Counted from the first letter of the stretch, positions 22,060-32,485 are shown. The stretch: DNA of 64,000 nucleotides from Flaveria trinervia (GCA_025506515.1 CM046451.1:47069212-47133211); one strand, 5' to 3'. Numbers and translations are program-made. Notes: a model not told the origin generated them from the sequence alone.

Positions 22060-23231
22060 CTGTGTGAACCTTGACTAGTTTAATTAATCCTTTTCATAAT
22101 TATCTATTATTAGATGATACCTGATATTGATGTGCTTTGTCCTTGAGTGTTGCACAGGGTTCTCTGTAATTGAGATAGCACTGTTGTTGTCTATGTGGAT
22201 TGGTGTCTCCTTAAAATTTAACCCATAGTCTAGCATTTGATTCTAAATCCAAAGCACTTGAGCATAGCAGCTAGCGGCAGCAATGTATTCAGCTTCAGCA
22301 GTTGATGCAGAGACACAGGATTGTTTCTTGCATTGCCATGAGACAACCCTTCCACCAAGAAATTGACATCCCCCAGATGTAGACTTTGCAGTCATATTGC
22401 AACCACCATAATCACTATCTGTATAAGCATACAGATTGAAGTCAGAGTTCTTGGGATACCATAGACCAAGTGTTGATGCACCTTTTAGGTATCTTAGAAT
22501 CCTTTTGACAGTGATATGATGAGACATCTTAGGGTTGGCTTGATATCTTGCACAGATACATGTAGCAAACATAATATCAGGCCTGGTAGCAGTAAGATAC
22601 ATAAGAGACCCAATCATAGCCCTGTATAAATGCTCATCTACACACTCCCCCTCAAGATCAGGACTAAGCTTTGAATTAATTGAATCAAATATGATGTCAT
22701 TCACATATACTTGAACTAGCAATATGTCTTTTCCTTGTCCTTTGATGAAGAGAGTTCCATCTATAGTACCTCTCCTATATCCATATTTACAGAGATACTC
22801 AGACAGCGTCTCATACCACTTCCTGGGAGCCTGATGCAGCCCATAGAGAGCTTTGTCAAGCTTGCAGACATAATCAGGATGATCAGGATCTACAAAACCA
22901 GGTGGTTGTTTGACATAAACCTCTTCATCTATCACTCCATATAAAAAGGCACATTTCACATCAAGTTGAAAGAACTTGAAGTTCTTGGATGCAGCAAATG
23001 CCAGGAATATCCTAACAGCTTCTAATCTTGCCACTGGAGCAAAGACATAAGTGTAGTCAATCCCTTCTTCTTGTGTGTATCCTTGAACAACCAGTCTAGC
23101 TTTGTTCTTGATGATGATGCCTCTATCATCTTTCTTATTCCTAACACCCATTTGGTTCCTATGGTAGTCTTCCCAAAAGGAAGAGGACAAAGGTTCCAAA
23201 CTTTCTGTCTTTTGAATTGAAGCAGCTCTTG
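22060..23231 (-). pseudogene. pol: copia-B reverse transcriptase-RNase H with internal deletion
   Basis: Frame 23199-22243 (318 codons) has RT fingers and palm (RLVVQGYTQEEGIDYTYVFAP, QLDVKCAFLYGVI, LDKALYGLHQAPRKWYE), then VYVNDIIF, where the catalytic YVDD has become YVND. Directly after it the sequence jumps to LSPDLEGECVDEHLYRAMIGSLMYL. Compared with copia-D, about 65 residues of palm/thumb are deleted in frame. RNase H is complete in its first part (YTDSDYGG, STAEAEYIAAAS) until a TAG after QVLWI at 22243; the tail is readable to about 22060. Not functional. Confidence 0.9.
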
Positions 23232-23921
23232 TTACATGGCTTCAACCCAACATCCATCCTTTAGAGCTTCCTTAACTTTCTTTGGCTCTATCTGGGATAG
23301 AAAACAAGAGTGAAGACAAAAATTTGCTTCATGGGTTTGTCCTCTTGTCTTTACCCCTGAGACAACATCTCCAATTATGTTTGTGGTAGGATGAGACTTG
23401 TGGATCCTAAGCTGAGGAATGACAGCAAGTTGTTGAGAAAGATCTAAATTAGAAAAATTTAGATCAGGCATAGATGTTTCTGCCACCACATCAGCACACT
23501 TTTCAAGTGAAACTTGATCCAAGCAGTGTGTGACATCATTGATGTTCTCATCTATGGTGTGGTTAGTGGCATCAAGAAATCCATGGTCACTGTCACCATC
23601 ACCATTATTGCCTTCCACAGTTGAGGTGTTCTTATCTGGTTGTAGAGCCTCTGAGCTGGAATTTGATGGCACACCAGATGTATCAGCTGAATTTGTCATT
23701 GTTGTGCTGATAGAAACCTCATTGGCAGAAGTAGTTCCAACTGGAGCTGAAGATGTATGACTTGAAGGTCTTCGTAGCTCAAATCTTGGGTCAGGATCAC
23801 CTGTATTTAAATGTTCTGCAGATCCTGAAACATGCTCACAAGATTTATTAAAACAGTTGGTAACCAAATCAATATCAAATAGCCAATCTGGACCAGAACC
23901 AGCAACATATGGTGTGTTCAT
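23232..23921 (-). CDS. pol: copia-B integrase-RT linker
   Basis: A 229-codon frame rich in Ser, Thr, Asp and Asn, ending in the pre-RT segment KKVKEALKDGCWVEAM. It is the low-complexity tether between integrase and RT. It overlaps the upstream integrase frame by 46 bp in a different frame, which marks a frameshift near 23900. The ATG is internal to the former polyprotein. Confidence 0.75.
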   Translation of the reverse strand: MNTPYVAGSGPDWLFDIDLVTNCFNKSCEHVSGSAEHLNTGDPDPRFELRRPSSHTSSAPVGTTSANEVSISTTMTNSADTSGVPSNSSSEALQPDKNTSTVEGNNGDGDSDHGFLDATNHTIDENINDVTHCLDQVSLEKCADVVAETSMPDLNFSNLDLSQQLAVIPQLRIHKSHPTTNIIGDVVSGVKTRGQTHEANFCLHSCFLSQIEPKKVKEALKDGCWVEAM

Positions 23922-24492
23922 TGAAGGTCACATTGGCTGACTCCTCAACTATTCTAGTTCTGAGATTGTACACTCTATAAGCCTTAGCTTGGGAAGTGTA
24001 TCCAATAAAGTGTCCATCATCTGATTTCTCAGCAAACTTGACAATTTGATCTTTAGTATTCAAGATGGTGCAAGGACATCCAAATGACCTGAGAAAACCA
24101 ATGAAAGGTTTTCTCTTGTGCCAAAGTTCATAAGGAGTCTTCCCATGAGTATTAACTACTAAAACTCTATTCTGCACATAGCAGGCAGTGTTGACTGCCT
24201 CAGCCCAGAAGGTAATGGCCAGTTTAGAGTCAAACAACATGGTTCTTGCAGCTTCAATCAGTGTCCTGTTTCTCCTCTCAGCAACACCATTTTGCTGAGG
24301 AGTCCTGGGAGCACTAAATGGTCTTGCAATACCGTTATCATCACAAAATGTATCAAGGGTTTGATTCTTGAATTCTGTTTCTTGATCACATCTTATGATT
24401 TTGACCTTGTGATCAGACAGATTCTCAATCTTTAAGATGAAATTCTTTAGAATCTCAGGAGTCTCATCCTTAGTTCTAAGGAAAAGACCCAA
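23875..24492 (-). pseudogene. pol: copia-B integrase, second half
   Basis: This is the continuation of the integrase core. CDQETEFKNQTL carries the second catalytic Asp (the usual Asn-Gly after it replaced by Gln-Glu), and RTPQQNGVAERRNRTLIEAARTML carries the catalytic Glu. AVNTACYVQNRVL, KTPYELWHKRKPF and FGCPCTILNTKDQ follow, all standard copia blocks. The frame differs from the first half (24447-25217); the two overlap near 24450-24490. Confidence 0.88.
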
Positions 24493-25217
24493 GTGAATCT
24501 TGTAAAATCCTCTGTGATCACTAGACAGTATAAGGTCCTTCCTAAACTCATTACACTGGTAGGGCCAAAGAGATCCATATGTAACAAGTGTAGGGGTGTA
24601 GTGATGGAGTTCATTTCCTTAGGCTTATGAGATACCTTATGTTGCTTCCTTTTTAGGCATGCAACACAATGATCATCACTTGTAAACTCTTTCTTTGGCA
24701 TTCCAGTTACCAGATCATGCTTAATCAATTTATTCATGTTCTTAAAGTTTACATGGCACATTCTTTTATGCCACAGGAAAGACTCATCACTATTGGCTTT
24801 GGATAGAAAGCATGAAACTTCTCCGGAGGGAGAAGTTTCTTGCAAATCCATCTTGTACATGTTTCCTTTCCTGGGGGCTCTAAGCAGGATATGCTCATGA
24901 GGAATGACCACACCAGGCTTAAGAACAATGCACTCATGCTCAGTAAAGAGCATGTTATGACTCTGATCACAAAATTGAGATACACTCTGAAGATTGTATC
25001 CAAGCTCCTTAACAAAGTTTACCTTTTCAATGCTGAGCTTACCATTTGTGACCTTGCCCCTTCCAGAAATGTAACCACCTTCATCTCCTCCAAAAGCAAC
25101 AGGCCCTCCATCAATCCTTTCAAAGTTCTGGAGTAGTGACCTATTACCAGTCATGTGCCTAGAGAAGCCACTGTCTATGATCCAAACATTTCTGTTTGTC
25201 TTCAGCTGTCCCTGCAC
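24447..25217 (-). pseudogene. pol: copia-B protease, GAG-pre-integrase and integrase first half
   Basis: A 256-codon frame with the protease active site IIDSGFSRHMTGNRSLL at about residues 13-29, then YNLQSVSQFCDQ. GAG-pre-integrase follows with the His/Cys ligands in LWHKRMCHVNFKNMN and HCVACLKRKQHKV (about residues 148-193). The integrase first catalytic Asp is in LLHMDLFGPTS. The frame is lost after TRFTWVF by a frameshift. Domain order and spacing are normal for Ty1/copia. Confidence 0.9.
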
Positions 25218-26280
25218 AAAAGAGAATGATTAGTTACATCTGGAACCCAAGCCTTGCTTGTCTTGAGCTCACATGCACAAGGTAAATTAACAGTAATAGA
25301 TCCTATGGTTGTACTAAGAGGATCTTGTGCTGTTGTTGATGGAGAAATCTTAGTCACTTGGTCTTTCTTAGACGTCCACACCACCTTTGGAATCTTAGAC
25401 TTGACCTTCAAAACTTTAGAACCTTTTGGAGTTTCAGAAGTTTTGATGACTGAACCTTCGAAAGATTCTGCAAACACTACAGCAGACTTTAGTGCTTCGG
25501 AAGAACTCCTTTCTTCCGAGACCAAATTTTCTTCCGAAGAGAATTTTCCACTTCCCTTCTTTTTAGATTTGAGACTTCCGAAGGAAACTAGTTTTCCTTC
25601 TAAGCCTGAATCTTCTTGGAACTCTTTGAAGCCTTTGTTTTGGCCATGTGGACAGTACCTTTAGGATTGAAGGGACAATCCTTTGCAATGTGAGTGGCGC
25701 TGTCACACATAACACAATTCATCTTCTTCTTCACAAGAGCCTTGTCTAGAGAGTAAGACTGTCTTTGGTCACTTCCCTTCTCCACCTTCATCTTTGCAGA
25801 TGCTGAGACGGTACACTTGGGCTGAGAACTGGGCTTGGAGTTTGATGGACCAGGCTGTGCAGTAGTGGTACACACAGATCAGTCTTCTTCTTGCTGCTGA
25901 GATGAGTTGAGCAAGAACCAGAACTCTTAGCAGAGTTTTGGTTTATGTCTTCAGTCCCTACCACTTTAACCCTACAAAAATAAAACTTTTTTCTGCTTAG
26001 AGTCAAAAGTAGCCTTGATCTCTTGAGCCTTCTTTCCCTTCCTTTTGCTCTTTCTGATCAAGTTCTTTCTCATGGGCTTGGTCATCACAGTCTTCACTTT
26101 CTCCTCAGAAGGATAGTGGCCCTTCTTGGAATCCTCCTCTTCACTCTTAGTAGAAGGATTCTTCACTATCTCTTGTTCATCCTCACTCATATGATCTATG
26201 AGAGGAAGCTCATCTTCACAAGTTCCACACCTAGGAGATCTTACTGACAAGATTGTGTGTGGAGGAGCTATCTTATTGGA
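25202..26280 (-). pseudogene. gag: copia-B Gag/Pol linker with second CCHC knuckle and word inverted repeats
   Basis: Four overlapping frames (26250-25972, 26006-25788, 25875-25600, 25525-25202) cover a Lys/Ser-rich linker. CVMCDSATHIAKDC, an intact CX2CX4HX4C knuckle, is in 25875-25600. The end SKAWVPD precedes the protease. The part between knuckle and protease (25475-25620) contains the family word CTTCGGAAG in both orientations, including a 9-bp perfect stem 25497-25505/25511-25519, here translated as Ser-Glu-Glu runs. At least three frameshifts. Confidence 0.8.
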
Positions 26281-26289
26281 TCCTAGCCC

Positions 26290-27081
26290 CTATCTATTTT
26301 GATAGCACAATTTGTTGTGCAGGGATGAGGATATCATGTTCTTGAAGGTCTCTTCTTCAAGAACACTCTTTTCTGCCCTGGCTTTGCTGATCACAAGCTC
26401 AGCCTGGCACTCAGTTAACTTGGTTATAATATCTTTAATTTGAGTCCTAAACTCTATGTATTCATGTTTTAGAACTGAAATTATTTTCTCTAAGTCCTCT
26501 ATTTTCAGCTTATAATCATTTTCACTCTTTCTAAAATCAGATTTTAAAATGTTTAAGGACTCAATATCAGATCTCAGTTCCAAGTTATAGGACCTGTACC
26601 TGTTAACTTTAGCAATGCATTCAGGAGTACAGAGATGTTCCAATACCTTGGCTTTATCATGATGTGCCATCAATGCTTGGTTTGGAGAAGCATCTTCCAC
26701 CTGAAAGCTCCAGTCAAAGCCTCCTTCCTCAACAGCAACAGCAGCTTGCTGATTTGACTTCTCATTATGGAGAACTTTGTCAGTGTAGTTTGGTCTGGGT
26801 TGTGTTTGGCCACCATTGGTTCTAGGTGTCTTACACTCTCTGGCAAAGTGGCCCATCAAGTTACAGTTGTAACACTTGACTTTGCCTTTTTCCAGTCCAA
26901 ACTTTCCACTGGTTGCATTGCTTGGGAACTTCCTTCCAGTCCTCTTGTAGAACTTCTTGGCTATGTGAGTGAGAAGAGCCATCTGCTGGACTATTTCCAT
27001 GTACTCCAGATCCTCTGGATGGATACAGTCTAGGTCTTCAAGAGTGAAAAGAGAGTTGCCACAACTTTCATCAAAAGACAA
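26290..27081 (-). CDS. gag: copia-B Gag C-terminal part: CCHC knuckle and coiled coil
   Basis: A 263-codon frame. RTGRKFPSN leads to the intact knuckle CYNCNLMGHFARECK (about residues 69-83). Then comes a linker with FDWSFQVEDASPNQALMAH, a Cys/Lys segment LCTPECIAKVNRYR, and a long heptad-like stretch (about residues 170-250, KSDFRKSENDYKLKIEDLEK and following). It overlaps the Gag N-terminal frame by 11 bp in a different frame, so one frameshift separates them. The ATG is internal. Confidence 0.82.
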   Translation of the reverse strand: MSFDESCGNSLFTLEDLDCIHPEDLEYMEIVQQMALLTHIAKKFYKRTGRKFPSNATSGKFGLEKGKVKCYNCNLMGHFARECKTPRTNGGQTQPRPNYTDKVLHNEKSNQQAAVAVEEGGFDWSFQVEDASPNQALMAHHDKAKVLEHLCTPECIAKVNRYRSYNLELRSDIESLNILKSDFRKSENDYKLKIEDLEKIISVLKHEYIEFRTQIKDIITKLTECQAELVISKARAEKSVLEEETFKNMISSSLHNKLCYQNR

Positions 27082-27964
27082 ATGCTTGAGAAGAGCTTAC
27101 CTCTTGGAGTGGGCTTCCTTGAGTGTAGTTCTCCTTTGGTGTCTCTGGAAAGGTGATGAAAGGACCCTTGGGTGAGTTGTTAGGGTAGCATATAAGATGA
27201 TGTTTAGGTTCTATGCTATCCCTTTCAACCACATGTAGGGCTGGACCCATTTGATTGTTGGAGTTGCCAGATGAACCCTGCATGTTCATCTCCATCTGGT
27301 AGCCACTGAGAATCCCATATAACTTTGTCAGAGTGAGAGTTTTGAGATTTTCAGTTCTCTTGATCAGCACAGAGTAGTGTGTCCATTTCCTAGGAAGTGA
27401 GGACATGAACTTCCTTACAATGTCTCTATTCTCAAGAGAAACTGCTCCATCCACTTGGGTATCCACAATCTCAACATACCTGAAGTATTGCTGAGTCATG
27501 GTCTCACATGTTTCAAACTGCTGCTTCAAGAGATCCTTCTTTCTCTCCTTGGCTTCAAAAGAACCCTCATACATCAGTTTCAGTGCATCCCACAGCTGCT
27601 TAGCTGTTTTGCACTTATTGAAACCTTTGTACACAGAGTTTGGAAGGGCAGTTTGAAGAGCTGTCATGGCTTTCCTGTCTATCTCTACTCTCTTCCTATC
27701 TTCATCAGAGTAGTTCGCCACATCCTTGGGGATCATACCAACACCAGTAGCAGAGGGTGTGCTGGGTATGAAAGGTTCATTCTCAATAGACTCCCACATT
27801 CTTGAATCAAGAGACCCGATGAAACCTTCCATTCTTAAACACCAGGTGTCAAACTCATCAAGAGTGATCAGTGGGTCCTTGTTCATGGTTCCAGTTTCCA
27901 TATCAGTTTTGGAAATGGCTGCTATTCGAAAAGTTTGGTATTTGTGTGTGTCAGTGATCTTCAA
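27071..27964 (-). CDS. gag: copia-B Gag (UBN2-type), N-terminal part
   Basis: A 297-codon open frame. It begins about 30 bp after the PBS, so the leader is very short; METGTMNKDPL slightly downstream could be the real start. Blocks typical of copia Gag are LDEFDTWCLRMEGFIGSLDSR, YSDEDRKRVEIDRKAMTAL, ALPNSVYKGFNKCKTAKQLWDAL, SFEAKERKKDLLKQQFE and MTQQYFRYVEIVD, then LPRKWTHYSVLIKR. Gag makes the particle shell. This is one of the few long intact frames in the window; it ends by frameshift before the CCHC knuckle. Confidence 0.87.
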   Translation of the reverse strand: MKITDTHKYQTFRIAAISKTDMETGTMNKDPLITLDEFDTWCLRMEGFIGSLDSRMWESIENEPFIPSTPSATGVGMIPKDVANYSDEDRKRVEIDRKAMTALQTALPNSVYKGFNKCKTAKQLWDALKLMYEGSFEAKERKKDLLKQQFETCETMTQQYFRYVEIVDTQVDGAVSLENRDIVRKFMSSLPRKWTHYSVLIKRTENLKTLTLTKLYGILSGYQMEMNMQGSSGNSNNQMGPALHVVERDSIEPKHHLICYPNNSPKGPFITFPETPKENYTQGSPLQEVSSSQAFVF

Positions 27965-27994
27965 ATGGTGATATCATATATCAAGAGCCTGAAT

Positions 27995-28006
27995 GCTCTG
28001 ATACCA
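27995..28006 (-). promoter_or_regulatory. copia-B primer-binding site
   Basis: The minus strand reads TGGTATCAGAGC, complementary to initiator Met-tRNA, 2 nt from the LTR end TGCAGG (28009). Confidence 0.92.
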
Positions 28007-28326
28007 AATGCAGGATCGTTGAAGGGTGTGAGTTACAACATAACAACACAAAGAGGAGATTAACCAAGCTTTAATCAAACAGTAAAATGGATTAACCAAG
28101 ATAAGACACTAAGAACACAAGTAATGTAAGAGACAGAACACAAAGAACACAAGTATATGGTTTTCAAGAATGCAGTATATTGCTTTCTCTATGTTCTATT
28201 ACAAGTGTTACAAAGCATAATTGAAAGATACAAGAACATGACATACTTATACTACATCCTACAGCTGGCTATACTTTGAAAGCCACCTGGATACAATTGA
28301 CTAGACACACACAAAATCAATTGTAA

Positions 28327-28353
28327 AGTCAAAAGGCAGATTGCCTTTTGACT
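28327..28353. repeat. 12-bp perfect dyad in copia-B U3 with paired W-boxes
   Basis: Arms AGTCAAAAGGCA and TGCCTTTTGACT with the 3-nt centre GAT. Each arm contains TTGACT or its complement, the WRKY-factor W-box core. It lies upstream of the TATA-like site. The same dyad is at 56496-56522 and 58696-58722. Confidence 0.85.
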
Positions 28354-28472
28354 AGTGACTGTGACATGCCATAACTCATATCCTTATCTATTACAAAAGG
28401 GATAAAGTACATAAAGTAGATAGTTATAGACTCAAGACCTCAATGTACAGTTACCAAAAGCATGGACCTTTT

Positions 28473-28494
28473 CACCAAACCATGTTAGTTGGTG
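28473..28494. repeat. Second LTR dyad of copia-B
   Basis: Arms CACCAA and TTGGTG, 10-nt centre. It corresponds in position and sequence to the 9-bp dyads of H (56355-56377) and I (58555-58576). Confidence 0.7.
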
Positions 28495-28806
28495 ACTTGC
28501 AGAGTTGCAGTGGAAAGGTGTACAGCTTTATGGAACAGTACATCCGATAAAGCATATCTTAAAAGTCTTCGGAAGAAATCTGTCTTCATGAACTTGAAGC
28601 TTCGGAAGACTTTGTCTTTGAGGCTTCGAAAGACTTCATCTTTGGCTTTGGAAGATGTTGGTCTTGGCTTCGGAAGATTTCACACTTAGAGTATTTCTGT
28701 TGCACATGTGAAACTTCTGAAGCATTCCACTTCAATGCACTTGTGCAGCGTTGCAAGAGAGACTAAAGATGTTTAGGTTGCATCAGCCTCTTCATTAATC
28801 TCTACA

Positions 28807-29244
28807 GTCTCATCCCCTTCCGCAATAGTTACAGGATTTCGAGAAATCATTCTATGATAATAACACTAGGGAAGCTGTGATTAGGGTGAAGAATGGTAAA
28901 GAATTTAAACTTTTTGATCCTATGGAGTTGTTCAGTTTCTGTGAAAAGATTTGCTAGTGTTGTGTGAGAATCACATAAAGGCTAGGGCTAGGGAAGAGAC
29001 TTTGAAAGAATCAAGTCTCATTATGAATGTAGCAAACAAGATCAGAGGGGTGAGGGCAGAGGTGAAGAAATTAGCTGAGAGAGTAAGGGCCAAAGATGAC
29101 CTAAAAATGGATATTCAAGATTTGGCCAAGCAGTTGGAGAGGGAAAGTGCTCATCCCGAAGGAGCTAGTGATGCAGGAGGAAACCATAAAGAATCATGTG
29201 CTGAAGATTTAGAGGGAGTTGTTGTAGGAGATGCTGAAGATTAA
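28807..29244 (+). pseudogene. Element E: 3' end of an ORF, coiled-coil-like
   Basis: The plus-strand frame starts inside the fragment (DFEKSFYDNNTREAVIRVKN, then LFDPMELFSFCEK), shifts near 28945, and continues as a 97-codon frame 28951-29244 with charged, heptad-like sequence (RGVRAEVKKLAERVRAKDDL) to an acidic end. The phrase VRVKNGKEF..DPMELFSFC resembles in layout the C-terminal module of the copia-G extra ORF (ELKNGKTMRYLSEYYG) and of I (DLFNLPLHNLFEI), so it is probably the end of a similar extra ORF. Its left part was displaced by copia-B. Function unknown. Confidence 0.5.
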
Positions 29245-29309
29245 TCTAAGGCAACAAAGGTCACTGGAGCTAAAGAGACTAATCAAGCCGAGTGAAGATG
29301 GTGAGTTCC

Positions 29310-29324
29310 AACCTAGGGGAGTAT
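29310..29324 (+). promoter_or_regulatory. Element E polypurine tract
   Basis: ACCTAGGGGAGTAT just before the LTR start, 66 bp after the ORF stop. Confidence 0.55.
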
Positions 29325-29768
29325 TGAAGATCATGTATTGGTTGGACTCACCTTAGTTTAGATTATTTACTTTTGATTGTAATAGGTCTTTTGTTAGTTT
29401 CTTTTGTATGTATTGTGTTTATGTATTTTGGTAGTACAGCGAAACTATGAGCAAAACTGGCGAAACTATAGTTTCCGCAGTACAGTTGCGAAACTATTGA
29501 CTGCTATATATTGTTTTGATTCTTCTCAATGTGGGTAAGCTTGCAAAAAGCCTAATCGATTATCATTGTTGCAAGTTACCATTTCAAAGCAGTTAATACA
29601 TAGAATTATCCATGTGCTTTATGTTGTTGATTGTTGATGATCATTGTCTTATTATGATTGACTTCTTATTGTGTTCAATACTCTTTTTTACTATTGTTTA
29701 GCATATTTTTTGGATATTGAACGATTCTTAATATCATTTGTATTGTTATACGATCACATTGACCAACA
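29325..29768 (+). mobile_element. Element E 3' LTR (about 444 bp)
   Basis: It starts TGAAGATCAT after the purine tract and ends CATTGACCAACA. The start could instead be TGTATTGGTT at 29334. To the right the copia-C linker resumes, so E is inserted in copia-C; ATGAG (29769-29773) would be the target duplication half. At 29438-29505 the word CGAAACTAT occurs three times plus an inverted copy that forms the 14-bp perfect palindrome GAAACTATAGTTTC (29462-29475). Confidence 0.7.
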
Positions 29769-29783
29769 ATGAGATTTTTAGTT

Positions 29784-30346
29784 TTAATTGGAAACCCAAG
29801 CCTTGTTGGTCTTAGGTTCTCCTAATGATAGTGACATAATTGAACCAAAAGATATGCATGGAGGTTCAATGGATGTCTTTGAAGATGAGGTTTGGGCTGC
29901 AACATCTTCCTTGATCTTCCAATCCATTATTTGGTTGATCATAGAGGACGAGCTTGTAGAAACTTTTGCAGCAGGGCATTCTTCCGAAGCTTCTTTCTTT
30001 TCGGAAGAGACCTTCGCCACCTTTTCTTCCGAAGCAGTCTTTTTCTGGGTAGGTTTCAAGGGAGCTTTCTTGTTCTTCCAAACTTTAGTTGCTTTTGCTT
30101 CCAAAGCCATTTTCCCTTCAGAAGAAAGATTTTCTTCCGAAAGCAACCTTGCTTCGGAAACCAGCATTCCCTTCTTTATCACTTGAACCGTTCGATAAGG
30201 TCCAAATGTGAAACCTTCCCTGACTCCTTTTCTAACATTATTTGCATAATGTGTGCTTGCAGGATTGTAGTAACAATCTTTAGCCATGTGGTTGTGCAGA
30301 CCACACATTATGCATGTAATGTTAGTCTTTTGGGAATGTGAGGGTT
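29784..30346 (-). CDS. gag: copia-C Gag/Pol linker with CCHC knuckle
   Basis: The frame 30308-29784 (174 codons), with readable sequence a little upstream, contains the intact knuckle CIMCGLHNHMAKDC near 30290-30325. Ser/Glu/Lys-rich sequence follows, ending in TNKAWVSN, the segment just before the protease. The copia-C protease and the rest of pol are absent because element E is inserted here. The word CTTCCGAAG occurs repeatedly between 29950 and 30170, including a 9-bp inverted repeat 29980-29988/30000-30008. A 149-codon frame on the other strand here is a shadow. Confidence 0.8.
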
Positions 30347-31560
30347 GCTATTTCTTAGGCTTTTTCTCTTTTTCAGCAACTTTTCCCTTCAACTTCTGAT
30401 CCTTTGGTAGGACAGGAGTGCTGGTATTACACACCTTTCCTTAATCAGAAGTACTAACACATGCAATCCAGCTGAGATAAAGACACCTTTCTACATTAGG
30501 TCAATCTTCAGCTTGGATTCAGCCACTTTCTCAGTAGTTCTTCTATAAGCTTTAGCTTTGCTTCTTCTGGCCTTAGTGGTTAGGATTTGATCCTCACTGG
30601 GAGAGATGGGTATATCTACCTGCTTCTTCCCTGTGGTTGCCACTATTGTTGCTTCATCCTGCAACTCTAATGAGGTAGGGTTAACAGTTGGAAGCTCTGC
30701 TCCTCTGTACCATATCTTGGTTGTCTGATAGACTCATAAGAGTGTGGTGGAGCAATTTCATTGGTTCCCAAGCCTCCTTTGTTCTCAAAATAGAGCTTGG
30801 AGTGGGAGGAGGATGCAAGAATAGTTGGGAAGTTCTACTAAGAAATAACATGCTTCCTGGCTTGAGCCTCAGCAGTGACAAGCTGGGCTTGAGCCTTAGA
30901 CAATTTGATATCAGATCTTTTATTTGAGTCTTGTAGTTGGTGTGTTCATGATTTAATAGGGACATAGTTTTCTCTAACTACTCAATTTTCTTTTGGTAGT
31001 CAGATTCAGCCCTTTTAAAATTAGATTTTAACATATCTAAAGACTCAATATCATATCTAATTTCCATATTATAATCCTGATATAATTTAACCTTAGCTAT
31101 ACAGGTAGGAGTACAAAGATGTTCATACACCTGGTTATCATCTGTTCTGGCCATAAGAGCTTGAGTAGGAGTCACATCCTATATCATGAAGCTCCAGTCA
31201 ACTTCTTGAGTCATTGCAGCTGTTTTAGTTGACTTTTCAGTGAGCTTTGAGGTTCAGGGATGTGTGGAGGCGTGTGAGGTTCCCGGATTGTTCTTGGGAG
31301 CCTTGCATTCCCTTGCAAAGTGACCAAGTTGGTTATAGTTGTAACATTTTGCCTTGGTCTTGTCAAAACCAAACTTGCTGGTAGTTGGGTTTTAAGGGAA
31401 ATGCCTTCCAGTTCTCTTAAAGAACTTCTTCGCTCTGTAGGTTGAAAGAGCCATTTGTTGGACTATGTCCACGTACTCTACATCGTCTGGACTAAACACT
31501 CTAGATCATCAAAGCAGTATTGAAAATCAATAAAGTGTCCACTTCCTGAGACAAAGGCAC
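30347..31560 (-). pseudogene. gag: copia-C Gag C-terminal part: degenerate knuckle and coiled coil
   Basis: The order matches copia-B. Near 31305-31360 CYNYNQLGHFAREC is encoded, a CCHC knuckle with its second Cys changed to Tyr. Frame 31175-30978 carries PTQALMARTDDNQVYEHLC then CIAKVKLYQDYNMEIRYDIE (coiled-coil start), and 30965-30681 a further part. Several stops and shifts separate them. 30347-30680 is Lys/Thr-rich linker without a stable frame. Confidence 0.75.
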
Positions 31561-31591
31561 AACTTTCTCGAAAGGAATTGTGCTGAGCCTG

Positions 31592-32450
31592 TTAAGACCT
31601 TGGAGTCTTAGGGAAAGTGATGTATGGTCCAGAAGAGCAGGATGGGTGCTGGTGGTAAGTCAGGCGGTGTTGAGGTTGACGGGGTATTGAGCCTTCAGGA
31701 AACATTAAAGCGTTGCTAGTAGGAAGACTCATGGGTCTAGTTGTTTTGTGGCCCTTCTTACTCTCCATCTCTAGGCGATATCCATCAAGGATGCCATAGA
31801 GTTCAGTCATAGTAAGAGTGTTCAAGTTTTCTATCCTCTTGATAGAGACATAGTAGAATGTCCACTCATTTGGAAGAGCACTCATGAATTTTCTAGTAAG
31901 ATCACTAAGTTCGGGAGTGATCTTCACAGACTGAAGAGAATAAATAAGATCCATGTAGCTGAAATACTACTGGGTGAGGGTCTCTCTAGCAATATAAGTG
32001 AAGTTCTCGAACTGCTACTTCAATGATTCCTTCTTGAGTTGTTGGAGCTTGAATACATCTGAGAAAGTGCATCAAACAATTCTTTGGCAGTCTTACAATG
32101 CTCAAACCCCACCATAATGGAGTTCGGTATTGAAGTCATAAGTATGATCATAGCATTGTTGTCGATGTCCATCTTCTTTCATTCCTTGTCTAGAAAAATC
32201 TGCAACAAATTTTTCTATCATGGCATCGTTTCCTCCGGTGAAGCAACCTTGGATTTCTACGGGCCGTTAACAATGGAGTTCCACATTTTGCAGTCTTGGT
32301 ATCTGATGAAGCCTTCCATTCTTCTGCCCCAAGACCTGAAGTTTTCAGGAGTAATGATGGGAGCTTTTGTCATAGTTCCCATCTCTACTTCGGATTTGTT
32401 AAGGGCCAATTTCGAGTGAGTTGTGGGGAGGAGTGAAAAACAGGTTGATT
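31592..32450 (-). pseudogene. gag: copia-C Gag, N-terminal part
   Basis: Frame 31954-31592 (120 codons) reads SDLTRKFMSALPNEWTFYYV and TMTELYGILDGYRLEMES, the Gag block corresponding to copia-B SLPRKWTHYSVL. Upstream on the minus strand (32450-31955) the Gag start and the KTAKELFDALSQMYS-type block are readable but broken by stops. It ends GPYITFPKTP, as in copia-B. The leader to the PBS is only about 40 bp, again as in copia-B. Confidence 0.78.
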
Positions 32451-32485
32451 TGGATGGTAATATCTCAAAATCAAGAGTCTAAAGA

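Larger units (their letters stand above)
28009..28806 (-). mobile_element. copia-B 5' LTR (798 bp)
   Basis: The plus strand runs from TGCAGGATCG to AATCTCTACA; read on the minus strand the start TGTAGAGATT aligns with the LTR starts of I (TGTAAGGATT), H and C. It carries the CTTCGGAAG word (28565-28725), two dyads (28327-28353 and 28473-28494) and a TATA-like TATAAGTA at 28244-28251. The flank beyond 28806 is a coding fragment of element E, interrupted here; GTCTC (28807-28811) is the expected half of a target duplication. Confidence 0.9.

Noticed and set aside
25254..25664. 136-codon plus-strand frame
   Set aside because: Antisense shadow of the copia-B Gag/Pol linker.
28951..29244. Host gene on the plus strand
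   Set aside because: The frame continues upstream after a shift, is cut by the copia-B LTR and is followed within 70 bp by a polypurine tract and LTR, so it is retrotransposon sequence.
29892..30341. 149-codon plus-strand frame
   Set aside because: It is antisense to the copia-C linker, whose minus-strand frame has the CCHC knuckle and the pre-protease motif; the plus frame has no recognisable features.
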